Positions 33,763 through 43,779 of a DNA stretch of 64,000 bases are shown here, in pieces. How positions within the stretch are numbered: the first letter of the stretch is position 1; every line of letters begins with the position of its first letter. The translations under genes and the position numbers were made by a program. The stretch lies in contig QDFX01000001.1 in NCBI GenBank assembly GCA_003347645.1, positions 310,001 to 374,000 on the forward strand, given 5' to 3'. The notes under the pieces were generated by a model. It saw only the letters and a program-made list of their open reading frames with translations, was not told the DNA's origin and made no database searches. This DNA is from Rhizobiaceae bacterium CPCC 101076 (GTDB lineage Bacteria; Pseudomonadota; Alphaproteobacteria; Rhizobiales; Methylopilaceae).

Positions 33763-36570
33763 TCACTGTCCCAGCCGTTCGAGCAGAGCGGGGATGTGCA
33801 CCTGGTCGGCTTTGTAATTGCCGGTCAGGGCGTACATCACGATGTTGATGCCGGCCCGGTAGGCCATTTCGCGCTGGCGCGGATCGGATGGCACGGTCGG
33901 CAGCATGGGCTGGCCGCGCTCGTCGATCGCCCAGGCGCCGGCGAGGTCGTTCGAGGTGATCAGGATCGGCGAGACGCCGTCGCCGGAGCGCACGGGATCG
34001 GCCTCTCCGCTCTCGGTCTGTTCGGCGGTCGGCAGCGCCTCGACCCAGAGCGGGCCGGTGCGGTAGCGGCCCGGAAAGTCCGGCAGCAGATAGAAGCTCT
34101 TGGTCAGGACGTGATTGGCCGGAACCTGTTCGAGCTCGGGAATGTCGAGCCCGGCCAGGATGCGGCGGAGCGATTGGCTGCTTTCCGGCGCGGAGCCGGT
34201 CGCCGAATAGATCGCGTCGCGCGTGTCGAACAGGATCGTGCCCCCGCGCTTCATATAGGCATCGACGCGGGAAACGGCCTCCGATGACAGTGCCGGGGCA
34301 TTGTCTCCGACCGGCCAGTAGATCAGCGGATAGAACGCCATCTCGTCGCGCGCCGGATCCACGCCGATCGGATCGCCCGGCTCGAAGGCGGTGCGCTGGG
34401 AGAGCTGCAGGCTCAGCCCGCGAAGTCCGGCTTCACTGGTCTCGTCGATCGTCCGGTCGCCGGTGATGATGTAGGCGAGGCTCGTGCGGAGCGCGGCCTG
34501 GAGGTCCTTCTGGCTGACATCCTGCGCCGAGGCCGGGGGCGGGGCGGCTACGAAGGCCAGCGCGAGCAGAATACCGGCGACCGCGCCGCGGCGGCGGATG
34601 CGCTGGAGGCTGCCCGACAGGATCAGGACGAGGAGCGTGTCGACGAGGAAGGCGATCAGCGCGCCGACCAGAAGCCAGGGCGCGAGCCGGGTCGGCTCGA
34701 CATTCGCGTAGCCGCGCACGGAAGCGGTGATGCCATTGAGGTCGAGACGCGCCAGTTTCGCGTCGGGCGCCAGCGCGTTGACCGCGACGAAGCCGTCCGG
34801 CGGGCCGTAGATGCCCGGAGGATGCGTGGCGTCGGCAGCGGCGAGGCCCGTGGCCGGAACCGGCTGTGCGGTCGGCGGCGGTGCGCGGAAGGCCCCCGAG
34901 CCGTCGAGGGTGCGTGTCGGGGACAGCGAGGGAGTTTCGGGCGCGGGTGCGTTGGAGGCTGCGGCGGCGCCTGCTTCGGTCGTGCGTGGCGCCTCGCCCG
35001 CGAGCGCAACGGTGCGGCGGAGCATTTCGACGAACAGGCCGGAGATCGGCAGGTTCGACCACACCGTGTCGGCCGTCACATGGAACAGGACGAGCAGGCC
35101 CTGGCCGTCGTGGCGGGCGGTGACGAGCGGCGTGCCGTCGCCGAGCACCGCCCAAGTGCGGCTCGCGAGATCCGGGTCGGGTTCGGCGAGAACCTGTCGG
35201 TTGACCACCACGTCTTCGGTCACGGGCAGGCCGGCGAACGGGCTTTCCGGCGGGAACTGGCCGAGCGGCTGGGGGGTCGACCATGCGAGTGCGCCGCCGA
35301 GCACACGGCCGCCGCGACGCAGCCGAACCGGGACGAGGTCGTCGCCTTCGGCAGCGGCAAGGCGCGTTCCGGCGAAGCGGAGAAGCATGCCGCCGTTCTG
35401 CACCCAGGTCGTGAGCGCATCCTTGGCGTGCGGCGTCAAAGTGCCGACATCGGCGAGCGCGATCACCGGCACGCCGTCCTCGATGAAGCGCTGGATCGAA
35501 TCCGACGGCGAGCCGCCGGATGAATTGCGGACGTCGGCGAAGGGTTCGAGTGCGCGACTGAGATAATAGACCGGGGAGAGCAGAGGCTGCGCGGTGTCCG
35601 ACGTCGCGCCCGAGACGATGCCGACCGCGCGGCGGCGCCAGCGTTCGTCGAGAAGCTGCACGCCGCCGGCCGAGCGGCCATCGGTCAGCTCGATACGGGC
35701 GACTTCGTTGCGGAGCTCCAGAGGCATTTCGAGCCGCGCCTTCGTTTCGGTTTCGTTCGCGCCCAAGGTGTACCGAGTCTCGCCGAGCGGCCGTCCGCGA
35801 AGGTCGAAGGCGCGGACAAGACCTGTTTCGCCCGTACCCGTCTCGGCGCGAAGCACGCGTGCGGTCAGTGCGTCCGGGGCATTGTCCGCGGCGGCGAGGG
35901 CGCGAGCACTGTTCTGCGGAACGTGGACGGCGAGGCGGCTGTCATTGCCGAGCTTTGATAGCGGGTCGGCGAAGCCCCGCCCGTTGCCCGTTTCAAGCCC
36001 GTCCGAGAGCCAGGTGACGTCGCTGCCCGCATGATCCGCCACGAAACGCGAGATCGCGGGAAGATGCGAGGTGCGGTCGCGGGTGAAGGGCTGCGGCGTG
36101 ATCAGCTTCAGGGCATCGCGCGCCTGCGAGGCCGTTCCGACTACGATATCGGCCGGCTCGCCGCTGAGACCGAGCAGGGCAACCGGTCGGTCCGCGGTCT
36201 CGGCCGCGGTGAGTTCGGCTTCAGCGGTTGCGATCCGCGCTTCCCAATCGGGAGCGGCCGGCCAGCCGTCGTCTACGAGCAACAGGAGCGGTCCGGAGCC
36301 CGGCGCGGCGGTCGATGCCGGGTTCAGGATCGGCCCGGCGAGGAACAAGATGATCAGCGCGGCCAGACCGAGCCGCAGCGCCACCAGCCACCATGGCGTC
36401 CGGGCAGCCGTCTCCTCGGTTGGCACGATGTCGAGCAGGAGCCGGAGCGGCGGGAAATCGACCTTGCGCGGCCTTGGCGGCACGAGGCGCAGCAGCCAAT
36501 AGAGCGCCGGCAGCCCCAGCAGCGCGGTCAGCATCCAGGGACTGAGGAAGGCAAGGCCGAGCGCGCTCAT
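33763..36570 (-). CDS. BatA-like / DUF4159 membrane protein (MoxR operon)
   Basis: This 935-residue protein begins with a BatA-type N-terminal domain (about 1-80: FLSPWMLTALLGLPALYWLL, then VDFPPLRLLLDIVPTEETAA) with two membrane helices. A long central region has vWA and beta-sandwich character, a membrane helix lies near 640-662, and the C-terminal DUF4159 domain (about 700-935) reads FYPLIYWPVGDNAPALS and GGTILFDTRDA. It overlaps the DUF58 gene by four bases (ATGA). In alphaproteobacteria this arrangement is conserved next to MoxR; the function of the complex is thought to be chaperone-like at the envelope but is not established for this branch. Confidence 0.92.
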   Translation of the reverse strand: MSALGLAFLSPWMLTALLGLPALYWLLRLVPPRPRKVDFPPLRLLLDIVPTEETAARTPWWLVALRLGLAALIILFLAGPILNPASTAAPGSGPLLLLVDDGWPAAPDWEARIATAEAELTAAETADRPVALLGLSGEPADIVVGTASQARDALKLITPQPFTRDRTSHLPAISRFVADHAGSDVTWLSDGLETGNGRGFADPLSKLGNDSRLAVHVPQNSARALAAADNAPDALTARVLRAETGTGETGLVRAFDLRGRPLGETRYTLGANETETKARLEMPLELRNEVARIELTDGRSAGGVQLLDERWRRRAVGIVSGATSDTAQPLLSPVYYLSRALEPFADVRNSSGGSPSDSIQRFIEDGVPVIALADVGTLTPHAKDALTTWVQNGGMLLRFAGTRLAAAEGDDLVPVRLRRGGRVLGGALAWSTPQPLGQFPPESPFAGLPVTEDVVVNRQVLAEPDPDLASRTWAVLGDGTPLVTARHDGQGLLVLFHVTADTVWSNLPISGLFVEMLRRTVALAGEAPRTTEAGAAAASNAPAPETPSLSPTRTLDGSGAFRAPPPTAQPVPATGLAAADATHPPGIYGPPDGFVAVNALAPDAKLARLDLNGITASVRGYANVEPTRLAPWLLVGALIAFLVDTLLVLILSGSLQRIRRRGAVAGILLALAFVAAPPPASAQDVSQKDLQAALRTSLAYIITGDRTIDETSEAGLRGLSLQLSQRTAFEPGDPIGVDPARDEMAFYPLIYWPVGDNAPALSSEAVSRVDAYMKRGGTILFDTRDAIYSATGSAPESSQSLRRILAGLDIPELEQVPANHVLTKSFYLLPDFPGRYRTGPLWVEALPTAEQTESGEADPVRSGDGVSPILITSNDLAGAWAIDERGQPMLPTVPSDPRQREMAYRAGINIVMYALTGNYKADQVHIPALLERLGQ

Positions 36571-37481
36571 CCGGTCAGGCCTTCTGGTCGCTCGGCAAGC
36601 CGGGCGTGGAGAGCGAGGAGAGCTTCGGAGGCGCCGCGATCGGTCCGGTGCAGGGCGATCGACCAGCCGATCGGAGTGGCCAGATCCCTCAGCGAGTCAC
36701 GGTGCAACGCGAGGCGGCGGGTATAGTCGGCGCGGAGATCCTGGGCGCGACCAAACGTGAATTTGCCGGCGCCCTCGGGCTCGATGAACTCCGTGCGGCC
36801 GGAGAAGGGGAAGGTTTCTTCGACAGGATCGGAGATCGCCATCAGGTGGCCGCGCGCGCCACGGCCGGCAATGCCGTTGACCGCCTGGACGATCTCATCG
36901 ACCGGTTCGAGGAAGTCGCCGATCAGCACTGCTTCCGAGAGAGGGGACAAAGCCGCCGGGCGTGGCAGGCCCTCGTCGGCTCCGGCATGGATCAGGGTTT
37001 CGGCCAGGATATCGACCGCGCGCCGGCTCGACGTCGGTGCGCCGAGGCCGAGCAAACCCACTCGTTCGCCGCCGCGCACGAGGATGTCGGCCAGAGCGAG
37101 CGCCAGGATAACCGCGCGCTCGACTTTCGAATCCTGCGCGAGGTTCGACTTGAAGTTCATCGAGCGCGAGCGGTCGATCCAGATCCAGACCGTGTGCGCT
37201 GCTTCCCATTCCTGTTCGCGGACATAGAGATGATCGCCGCGTGCGGATCGGCGCCAATCGACCCGGCTTGCGGACTCGCCCGAGGCAAACCGCCGAAATT
37301 GCCAGAAATTCTCGCCCGTGCCGGAACGCCGGCGTCCATGGAGGCCGTGGATGACGGTGGCGGATGTGCGTCTTGCCGCTACAACCAGTCTCGGCATCGC
37401 GGCGGCCAGTTCCAGCGCTCCGCCCCGGTGGCGCGGACCAATTCCGGTTTCAGTCGGGTCGAGCGTCCGGACTTGGACCAT
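36567..37481 (-). CDS. DUF58 domain protein (MoxR operon)
   Basis: This 304-residue protein has the DUF58 signature: GRRRSGTGENFWQFRRFASGE, then SRVDWRRSARGDHLYVREQE. A vWA-like domain follows with WIWIDRSRSM in place of the metal site DxSxS (D-R-S-R-S is kept). No membrane helix is seen, so it is cytoplasmic. DUF58 proteins are adaptors of MoxR AAA+ ATPases. GAGGAG precedes the ATG, which lies eight bases after the moxR stop, and its end overlaps the BatA-like gene by four bases. Confidence 0.94.
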   Translation of the reverse strand: MVQVRTLDPTETGIGPRHRGGALELAAAMPRLVVAARRTSATVIHGLHGRRRSGTGENFWQFRRFASGESASRVDWRRSARGDHLYVREQEWEAAHTVWIWIDRSRSMNFKSNLAQDSKVERAVILALALADILVRGGERVGLLGLGAPTSSRRAVDILAETLIHAGADEGLPRPAALSPLSEAVLIGDFLEPVDEIVQAVNGIAGRGARGHLMAISDPVEETFPFSGRTEFIEPEGAGKFTFGRAQDLRADYTRRLALHRDSLRDLATPIGWSIALHRTDRGASEALLALHARLAERPEGLTG

Positions 37482-37489
37482 CCCGCTCC

Positions 37490-38494
37490 TCAGACGAGCT
37501 TCGCCGTTAGGCGTTTGACGACGTCGGGGATCGTCTGCCCCTCGGCGCGCGCGGCGAAGGTGAGCGCCATCCTGTGCTTGAGAACGGGCTCCGCGAGATC
37601 AATCACGTCATCGACAGATGGAGCAAAGCGTCCTTCGAGCAAGGCCCGGGCACGAACCGCGAGCATCAGCGACTGGCTGGCGCGCGGGCCGGGACCCCAG
37701 GCGATCAGGGGCGCGATGGCCGGATCGGCGGTTTCCGGACGGGCCGAACGAACGAGATCGAGGATCGCGTCGACCACGCTGTCGCCGACCGGAAGGCGGC
37801 GGATCAGCCGCTGGGCGGCAAGAAGGTCGTCCGCGGTCATGACGGTACGCGGCTTCACTTCGTCGGCGCCCGTGGTCTCCAGCAGAATGCGGCGTTCCTC
37901 GGCGCGGCCGGGATAGGCCACGTCGATCTGCATCAGGAAGCGGTCGAGCTGCGCCTCGGGCAGGGGATAGGTGCCTTCCTGCTCCAGCGGGTTCTGCGTC
38001 GCCAGCACGTGGAAAGGAGCCGGCAGGTCGTAGCGCGCGCCGGCCACCGTGACGTGGTGTTCCTGCATCGCCTGCAGCAGCGCCGACTGGGTGCGCGGGC
38101 TGGCGCGGTTGATCTCGTCGGCCATCAGGAGCTGGGCGAAGATCGGGCCACGGATGAAGCGGAACGCACGCGCTCCGCCCTGGCCTTCTTCAAGGACTTC
38201 CGAACCGAGAATGTCGGAGGGCATCAAGTCCGGGGTGAACTGAACGCGGCGGGCATCCATGCCGAGCACGGTGCCCATCGCCTCGACCAGTTTCGTCTTG
38301 GCAAGGCCCGGAACGCCCACGAGCAGCGCGTGGCTTCCGCAGAGTACCGTCAGGAGCGCCCGTTCGACCACGGTCTCCTGACCGAAAATGATCTCGCCAA
38401 GGGCGGCTTTGGCGGCCGTGACGTTGTCGATCATGCCTTCCGCAGAGCGGAGGATCATGGCGTCCAGGGATTCGGCTTCGGCGGTTGGGCTCAT
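37490..38494 (-). CDS. MoxR-family AAA+ ATPase
   Basis: This 334-residue AAA+ protein has Walker A GVPGLAKTKLVEA, Walker B LLMADEINRASP, sensor 1 LATQNPLEQEGTYPLPEAQL and an arginine-finger region DRFLMQIDV. MoxR ATPases act as chaperones that insert metal or assemble complexes with vWA proteins; this one heads an operon with a DUF58 protein, a BatA/DUF4159 protein and a further membrane protein. The ATG at 38494 has GGAGG four bases upstream and is preferred over one 20 codons earlier. The promoter should lie in 38495-38698, facing the DUF6111 gene. Confidence 0.95.
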   Translation of the reverse strand: MSPTAEAESLDAMILRSAEGMIDNVTAAKAALGEIIFGQETVVERALLTVLCGSHALLVGVPGLAKTKLVEAMGTVLGMDARRVQFTPDLMPSDILGSEVLEEGQGGARAFRFIRGPIFAQLLMADEINRASPRTQSALLQAMQEHHVTVAGARYDLPAPFHVLATQNPLEQEGTYPLPEAQLDRFLMQIDVAYPGRAEERRILLETTGADEVKPRTVMTADDLLAAQRLIRRLPVGDSVVDAILDLVRSARPETADPAIAPLIAWGPGPRASQSLMLAVRARALLEGRFAPSVDDVIDLAEPVLKHRMALTFAARAEGQTIPDVVKRLTAKLV

Positions 38495-38698
38495 CGGGCC
38501 TCCTCGATGCAGTTTACGCAACATCCACGCCATGAGTGCCCGTCTGGCTTGCATGGCTCATGTACGTTGAGAGTATGGTGCCGGGTCGAAAAGGGCGAGA
38601 GCGTGACGCCCATACATTCCGTCAACGTGGCTGTGGCAGGATGATGAAACGCCCGGTCTCGTCTCCGGAGAGTGAATTCAAAACGGGCAATTAGCCGA

Positions 38699-38977
38699 AT
38701 GATCCGCCTCGTCATCCCAAGCATCCTGCTCTTTTCACTGCCCTTTGCTGTCTATTATGTGTGGCTGAAGCTTGAGCAGCGCCGACACCCTGAGACGACC
38801 TGGGCTGTCACAAATCTCCTGTGGGCAGCAGTCGTGGGTGCGGCGCTTTCACTCGGGGGCTTCGTCTTCTTCGTCGACCCTACCGGCGCGCCGCCTGATT
38901 CCATCTATGTCCCGCCCCGCTACGAGGACGGCGTTCTGGTGCCTGGCCATTTCGAGCCGCGTCACAAGGCGAAATGA
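38699..38977 (+). CDS. DUF6111 family small membrane protein
   Basis: This 92-residue protein has two membrane helices (about 2-22 and 41-62) and an acidic, proline-rich tail (DPTGAPPDSIYVPPRYEDG). It resembles the DUF6111 proteins of Hyphomicrobiales, which typically sit directly before the CCA-adding enzyme gene. The ATG at 38699 is chosen over a GTG at 38672 that adds nine residues. It overlaps the next gene by four bases (ATGA), which shows translational coupling. Function is unknown. Confidence 0.85.
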   Translation: MIRLVIPSILLFSLPFAVYYVWLKLEQRRHPETTWAVTNLLWAAVVGAALSLGGFVFFVDPTGAPPDSIYVPPRYEDGVLVPGHFEPRHKAK

Positions 38978-40185
38978 TGGGCGCCATCCGGCAAGTCCTC
39001 GCGGAGCGCCATCTCGCCAGGCTGTTCGAGGCGCTGGACGGGCAGGGTGAGGAAATCCGCATCGCGGGGGGAGCCGTGCGCGACGCGCTGCTCGGCACCG
39101 TTCCGGACGAGATCGACCTTGCCACGACCGCGCTTCCGGACGAGATCGTCCGCCGCGCCGAGGCGGCTGGGCTCAAACCGGTGCCGACCGGCATCGAGCA
39201 CGGCACGGTCACGGTGGTTGTCGACGGACGCCCGTTCGAGGTGACGACGTTGCGCCGCGACGTCGAGACCGACGGCCGCCATGCGGTGGTCGCGTTCGGC
39301 CGGGATTGGGAAGAGGACGCCAAAAGGCGCGATTTCACCATCAACGGCCTGTTCCTCGACCGCGAGGGTCAGGTTCATGACTTCATAGGTGGCAAGTCCG
39401 ACATCGAGGCGCGCCGTATCCGCTTCATCGGCGACGCCACCACCCGCATTCGCGAGGATTATCTTCGCATCCTGCGCTTCTTCCGCTTCTTCGCCCGATA
39501 CGCGGACGGCGATCCCGACGAGGAGGCGCTTCACGCCGCGATCGCCGAGCGCGAAGGTCTGCTCAACCTGTCCCGTGAGCGGATTCGTGTCGAACTCCTG
39601 AAGACACTCGCGGCCCGGCGAGCCGCGGACGCATTTGACATCTTGTCCGAGACCGGCCTGTTCGGTCTGGTCACCGGCGGAATTGCGCGTCTGTCGCGGT
39701 TGCGCCGCCTGTGGGAGCTTGAGCAGATTCTTGGCCGACGGCCAGACCCGGTTCTCAGGCTCGCCGCTGTTGGATTGTTCGTAGAGGACGATGCGGAGCG
39801 GCTGCGCGAAAGGCTGAGATTGTCGAACGAGGAGGCTGGCAGGCTGCGTGCATTGGCCGGACCGCCGTTCGATGCCAGCGGCGAGGCGTCATCGAAAGTC
39901 CTGCTCTACCGGCTCGGCGCACCGACATATGACGGCAGGGTCATGCTCGGCTGGATCGATGCCGGGGCTTCGCCGATGGATTTCGCCTGGCGCGATCGTC
40001 TCACGCTGCCGGAGCGCTGGACCGCGCCGCGCTTTCCGATCGGTGGAACCGACCTTTCGAGGTGGGGCGTCGATAAGGGACCGGAAATGGGCAGTCTCTT
40101 GAAAGCGCTCGAGGAACGCTGGATTGCAGCCGGTTTCCCGGACGATATGGATTTCGGCGCCGAACTCGCGCGGATCAGAGGCTGA
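38974..40185 (+). CDS. cca: CCA-adding tRNA nucleotidyltransferase / poly(A) polymerase family protein
   Basis: This 403-residue class II nucleotidyltransferase has IRIAGGAVRDALLG with the GGxVRD loop, PDEIDLATTA with the metal-binding acidic pair, and KRRDFTINGLFLD and REDYLRILRFFRFFARY of the neck region. It adds or repairs the 3' CCA of tRNAs. The C-terminal region is shorter than in E. coli, as is usual for alphaproteobacteria. It starts within the stop of the DUF6111 gene. Strict CCA-adding rather than poly(A) activity cannot be proved by eye but is expected, since no other candidate is in the window. Confidence 0.92.
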   Translation: MMGAIRQVLAERHLARLFEALDGQGEEIRIAGGAVRDALLGTVPDEIDLATTALPDEIVRRAEAAGLKPVPTGIEHGTVTVVVDGRPFEVTTLRRDVETDGRHAVVAFGRDWEEDAKRRDFTINGLFLDREGQVHDFIGGKSDIEARRIRFIGDATTRIREDYLRILRFFRFFARYADGDPDEEALHAAIAEREGLLNLSRERIRVELLKTLAARRAADAFDILSETGLFGLVTGGIARLSRLRRLWELEQILGRRPDPVLRLAAVGLFVEDDAERLRERLRLSNEEAGRLRALAGPPFDASGEASSKVLLYRLGAPTYDGRVMLGWIDAGASPMDFAWRDRLTLPERWTAPRFPIGGTDLSRWGVDKGPEMGSLLKALEERWIAAGFPDDMDFGAELARIRG

Positions 40186-40243
40186 CAGCGAAGCGGGCAG
40201 ACACCACATCCAGGTCTCGATTTCCCGGAGAGGTGGCGCATCG

Positions 40244-40744
40244 ATGATGAAGCCCGCTTTGATCGCCGCCATCCTGCTGGCGGCATCGGTTCCCGCTCAT
40301 GCCGACGTACGGGTCAGCTTCTCCGACCCGTCCAAGTTCAGCGATGCCAGCTATATCGACCGCCGGACGCCGAAGACCGGGAGCGGCGCGCTCCGTCAGA
40401 TCGAGGCCTATCTGGTTCGCCTCGGCGATCAATATCTCGCGCCAGGGCAGCGGGCCGAGATCGAGATTCTGAATGTCGACCTCGCCGGAGAATACCGCCC
40501 ATGGCTGCGCGGTGGCTTCGACGACGTCAGGATCGTCGACGACATCACGCCGCCGAGCATCAAGGTCCGTTATCGCCTGCTGGAACGCGGACGGGTGGTG
40601 CTGGCGGGTGAGGAACGCGTCACCGACATGAATTATCTCTGGGGCGGATACCGCTCTTCATCGGACAGCCTGTCCCACGAGAAGACCATGCTCCGGACCT
40701 GGTTCCGCAAGCGCTTCCTCAATCGCATACCGCCGCGCGCCTGA
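40244..40744 (+). CDS. DUF3016 family exported protein
   Basis: This 166-residue protein starts with a signal peptide (MMKPALIAAILLAASVPAHA, cleaved after AHA) and continues with the DUF3016 pattern VRVSFSDPSKFSDASYIDRR, ALRQIEAYLVRLGDQYLAPG, LNVDLAGEYRPW and TDMNYLWGGYRSSSDSL. Family members are periplasmic proteins of unknown function. A ribosome site GGAGAGG stands about ten bases before the ATG at 40244; a longer frame from 40124 would hide the signal peptide and is rejected. Confidence 0.88.
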   Translation: MMKPALIAAILLAASVPAHADVRVSFSDPSKFSDASYIDRRTPKTGSGALRQIEAYLVRLGDQYLAPGQRAEIEILNVDLAGEYRPWLRGGFDDVRIVDDITPPSIKVRYRLLERGRVVLAGEERVTDMNYLWGGYRSSSDSLSHEKTMLRTWFRKRFLNRIPPRA

Positions 40745-40748
40745 TTTT

Positions 40749-41618
40749 CTAGGGCCACTTCACCAGTGGCGGCATGGACGACAGGATCGAATCGACATTG
40801 CCGCCGGTCTTCAGGCCGAAAATGGTGCCGCGATCGTAGAGCAGGTTGAATTCGACGTAGCGGCCCCGCCGTACCAGCTGCTCGTCGCGATCGGCCTTGG
40901 TCCAAGGCGTATTCATGTTACGCCGCACGATCTCGGGATAGATCGCGAGGAACGCTTCGCCGACGGCCTGGGTGAAGGCGAAATCAGCTTCGAAGTTTCC
41001 CGAATCCAGCCAGTCGTAGAAGATGCCGCCGACGCCACGGGGCTCGTTCCTGTGTTTCAACCAGAAATACTCGTCGCACCAAGCCTTGTAGCGCTCGTAA
41101 TCGGCGACCGGATGGGCGCGGCAGGCGGCCTCGAAGGCCGTGTGGAAATCCTTGGTGTCCGGATCATCCTGGGTGCGGCGCCGGTCGAGCACGGGGGTGA
41201 GATCGCCGCCGCCGCCGAACCAGGTCTTGGTCGTCCGCACATGCCGCGTGTTCATATGGACGGCAGGGACGTTCGGATTGCGTGGATGGGCGATCAGGGA
41301 GATGCCCGAGGCCCAGAAGCGCGGATCCTCCTCGGCGCCGGGAATCTGGCCACGGAACTCCGGCGAGAACTCGCCGAACACGGTCGAGCAGTGGACGCCG
41401 CATTTCTCGAAGACTCGCCCCGAGATCATCGACATCATGCCGCCGCCGCCGGGACGACCGGCATGGTCGGTGCGCTGCCAGGGCGTACGGACGAATCGGC
41501 CGGCCCCCAGCCCCTCGTTTCCGGGGGCATCCGCTGCCTCGTCCTCAAGCGATTCGAAGGTCGCGCAGATCCTGTCGCGGAGTTCCTCGAACCAGGCAGT
41601 CGTTGAATTCTGATCCAT
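40749..41618 (-). CDS. hemF: Oxygen-dependent coproporphyrinogen III oxidase
   Basis: HemF decarboxylates coproporphyrinogen III to protoporphyrinogen IX using oxygen. The 289-residue protein shows the family's signatures: [70 protein letters not shown] and the C-terminal [20 protein letters not shown] with PLVKW. Length is normal. GAGAG precedes the ATG. It diverges from the bc1 operon, which is suitable company since haem is needed for cytochromes b and c1 and for the bd oxidase. Confidence 0.98.
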   Translation of the reverse strand: MDQNSTTAWFEELRDRICATFESLEDEAADAPGNEGLGAGRFVRTPWQRTDHAGRPGGGGMMSMISGRVFEKCGVHCSTVFGEFSPEFRGQIPGAEEDPRFWASGISLIAHPRNPNVPAVHMNTRHVRTTKTWFGGGGDLTPVLDRRRTQDDPDTKDFHTAFEAACRAHPVADYERYKAWCDEYFWLKHRNEPRGVGGIFYDWLDSGNFEADFAFTQAVGEAFLAIYPEIVRRNMNTPWTKADRDEQLVRRGRYVEFNLLYDRGTIFGLKTGGNVDSILSSMPPLVKWP

Positions 41619-41761
41619 ACTCTCATCGTTGTTGGCGACGTTCGGAGGCTTTCTATAGAAGCCGTGCCGACTTGGCCTTGCGTGCGATCAAACGAATCCG
41701 TGCGACATGGTGTCGTGCGGAAGGCCTCACTCTGGACAAATACCAATCTGCGAGCCAATAA

Positions 41762-41797
41762 CGCCCGCTAAATCATCGGGCGTACGACGTTCGTACG
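41762..41797. promoter_or_regulatory. Adjacent palindromes in the petABC leader
   Basis: CGCCCG (41762-41767) pairs with CGGGCG (41777-41782), and immediately after it CGTACGA-CGT-TCGTACG forms a perfect 7-bp inverted repeat at 41781-41797. Both lie 60-95 bases before the petA start, in the space shared with the divergent hemF gene. They could be a regulator-binding site or leader-RNA hairpins; I recognise no known operator. Confidence 0.4.
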
Positions 41798-41856
41798 AGC
41801 CTCATCTTGTCGGTCGGAAGACTGCGGGAGGGCAACCCAGAAACTCCAGGAATGAG

Positions 41857-42432
41857 GTGACGGACGTGGCGACGCCGAGCTTGGTTGAACCGACCCGCCG
41901 AGACTTCCTCTATCTGGCGACTGGCGCAGTGGCTGTTGTCGGCGCTGGTGCCGTTGCGTGGCCCTTCATCAACCAGATGAACCCGGACGCCTCGACACTG
42001 GCGCTTGCATCGACCGAGGTCGACATCGCGCCGATCGCGGAAGGTCAGAGCATCACTGTCAAATGGCGCGGCCGCCCGGTCTTCGTGCGTCACCGCACGG
42101 CGAAGGAGATCGAAGAGGGCAAGGCCGTTCCGCTGTCCGATCTCGTCGATCGTGCCGCCCGCAATCCGAACATCGACGGTGGCGACACTGCCGATGCGAC
42201 CGACCAGAACCGTGCCGCCGCCGGCAAGGAGCAGTGGCTGATCATGATCGGTACCTGTACCCATCTCGGCTGCGTGCCGCTCGGTCAGGCCGGCGATTAC
42301 GACGGCTGGTTCTGCCCGTGCCACGGCTCGCACTACGATACGGCCGGCCGTATCCGTAAGGGCCCGGCGCCGGAGAACCTGCATATCCCGCCGTACGCTT
42401 TCACGAACGACACCACGATCCGGATCGGTTGA
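41857..42432 (+). CDS. petA: Ubiquinol-cytochrome c reductase Rieske iron-sulfur subunit
   Basis: This protein of about 191 residues brings the [2Fe-2S] cluster of the bc1 complex: CTHLGC and CPCHGSH supply the two Cys and two His ligands, followed by [17 protein letters not shown]. The N-terminus has a twin-arginine anchor [20 protein letters not shown], exported by Tat and kept as the membrane helix. The start is GTG at 41857 (AGGA upstream) or GTG at 41866 (GAGG upstream); both give normal length. It is the first gene of petABC. Confidence 0.95.
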   Translation: MTDVATPSLVEPTRRDFLYLATGAVAVVGAGAVAWPFINQMNPDASTLALASTEVDIAPIAEGQSITVKWRGRPVFVRHRTAKEIEEGKAVPLSDLVDRAARNPNIDGGDTADATDQNRAAAGKEQWLIMIGTCTHLGCVPLGQAGDYDGWFCPCHGSHYDTAGRIRKGPAPENLHIPPYAFTNDTTIRIG

Positions 42433-42466
42433 TCCGGCCCTCCGAGGCCGCCAAGGCGAGATAACG

Positions 42467-43747
42467 ATGAGCGGACATTCGACCTACAACCCGCAGAACC
42501 CGGTGCTGAAGTGGTTCGAGGCCCGGCTGCCGATCGTCGGCTTGATCCACTCCTCGTTCGTCGCCTATCCGACGCCGCGCAACCTGAACTATTGGTGGAC
42601 CTTCGGCGCCATCCTGTCGGTCATGCTCGGCGTCCAGATCATCACTGGCGTCGTGCTCGCCATGCACTACACGCCGCATGTCGATCTCGCCTTCAACTCC
42701 GTCGAGCACATCATGCGCGACGTGAACTACGGCTGGCTGCTGCGCTACATGCACGCCAACGGCGCGTCCATGTTCTTCATCGCCGTCTACATCCACATGT
42801 TCCGTGGTCTCTATTACGGCTCCTACAAGGCGCCGCGTGAGGTGCTGTGGATGCTGGGCGTCGTCATCTTCCTGCTGATGATGGCCACCGGCTTCATGGG
42901 GTACGTGCTGCCGTGGGGTCAGATGTCGCTCTGGGGCGCCATCGTCATCACCAATCTCTTCTCGGCGATCCCGATCGTCGGCGAGTACGTCACCACCTGG
43001 CTGTGGGGCGGCTTCTCGGTCGATAATCCGACGCTGAACCGCTTCTTCTCGCTGCACTACCTGCTGCCGTTCATGATCGCGGGCGTCGTCGGCCTGCATA
43101 TCTGGGCGCTGCATGTCACCGGCCAGAACAACCCGACCGGCGTCGAGGTGAAATCGACGAGCGACACCGTGGCATTCACGCCCTATGCCACGCTGAAGGA
43201 CGGCTTCGCGGTCGTCTGCTTCTTCATCTTCTTCGCTTGGTTCATCTTCTACACGCCGAACTATCTCGGCCACGCGGACAACTACATCCGCGCCAACCCG
43301 CTGCAGACGCCGGCGCACATTGTTCCGGAATGGTACTTCCTGCCGTTCTACGCGATCCTGCGTGCCATCCCGTCGAAGCTCGGCGGCGTGGTGGCCATGT
43401 TCAGCGCCATCATCGTGCTGTTCTTCCTGCCCTGGCTCGACACTGCGAAGGTCCGCTCGGCGAAGTATCGTCCGCTGTATCGCTACTTCTTCTGGATATT
43501 CGTCGTCGTCTGCATCCTGCTCGGCTATATCGGCGCGAGCCCGCCCGAGGGCCTCTACATCACGGTCGGCCGCTTGCTGACGGCTTACTACTTCCTGCAC
43601 TTCCTCGTGATCCTGCCGGTTCTCGGCCTCGTCGAGAAACCACTCCCGCTGCCGGCCTCGATCACGGAAGCCGTGCTTGGACCGAACCATGGCGGCGTTT
43701 CCGTCGTGCCGTCGTCGAGCGCCGCCGCACCGGAGCGCAGAGCTTGA
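42467..43747 (+). CDS. petB: Cytochrome b of the bc1 complex
   Basis: This 426-residue protein is the membrane core of the bc1 complex, with eight helices. The b-haem histidines lie in helices II and [46 protein letters not shown] and [12 protein letters not shown]. The Qo-site motif [13 protein letters not shown] is present. The C-terminal tail is a little longer than in mitochondria, as in other alphaproteobacteria. It starts 34 bases after petA, with GATAACG before the ATG. Confidence 0.98.
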   Translation: MSGHSTYNPQNPVLKWFEARLPIVGLIHSSFVAYPTPRNLNYWWTFGAILSVMLGVQIITGVVLAMHYTPHVDLAFNSVEHIMRDVNYGWLLRYMHANGASMFFIAVYIHMFRGLYYGSYKAPREVLWMLGVVIFLLMMATGFMGYVLPWGQMSLWGAIVITNLFSAIPIVGEYVTTWLWGGFSVDNPTLNRFFSLHYLLPFMIAGVVGLHIWALHVTGQNNPTGVEVKSTSDTVAFTPYATLKDGFAVVCFFIFFAWFIFYTPNYLGHADNYIRANPLQTPAHIVPEWYFLPFYAILRAIPSKLGGVVAMFSAIIVLFFLPWLDTAKVRSAKYRPLYRYFFWIFVVVCILLGYIGASPPEGLYITVGRLLTAYYFLHFLVILPVLGLVEKPLPLPASITEAVLGPNHGGVSVVPSSSAAAPERRA

Positions 43748-43779
43748 TCCGCGACCGCCTGTCCCCGAGGACCCGCCCG

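Noticed and set aside
43237..43779. Upstream in-frame extension of cytochrome c1 into petB
   Set aside because: The frame is open by chance. The signal peptide and ribosome site fix the petC start at 43780, and the extension has no cytochrome b or other similarity in that frame.
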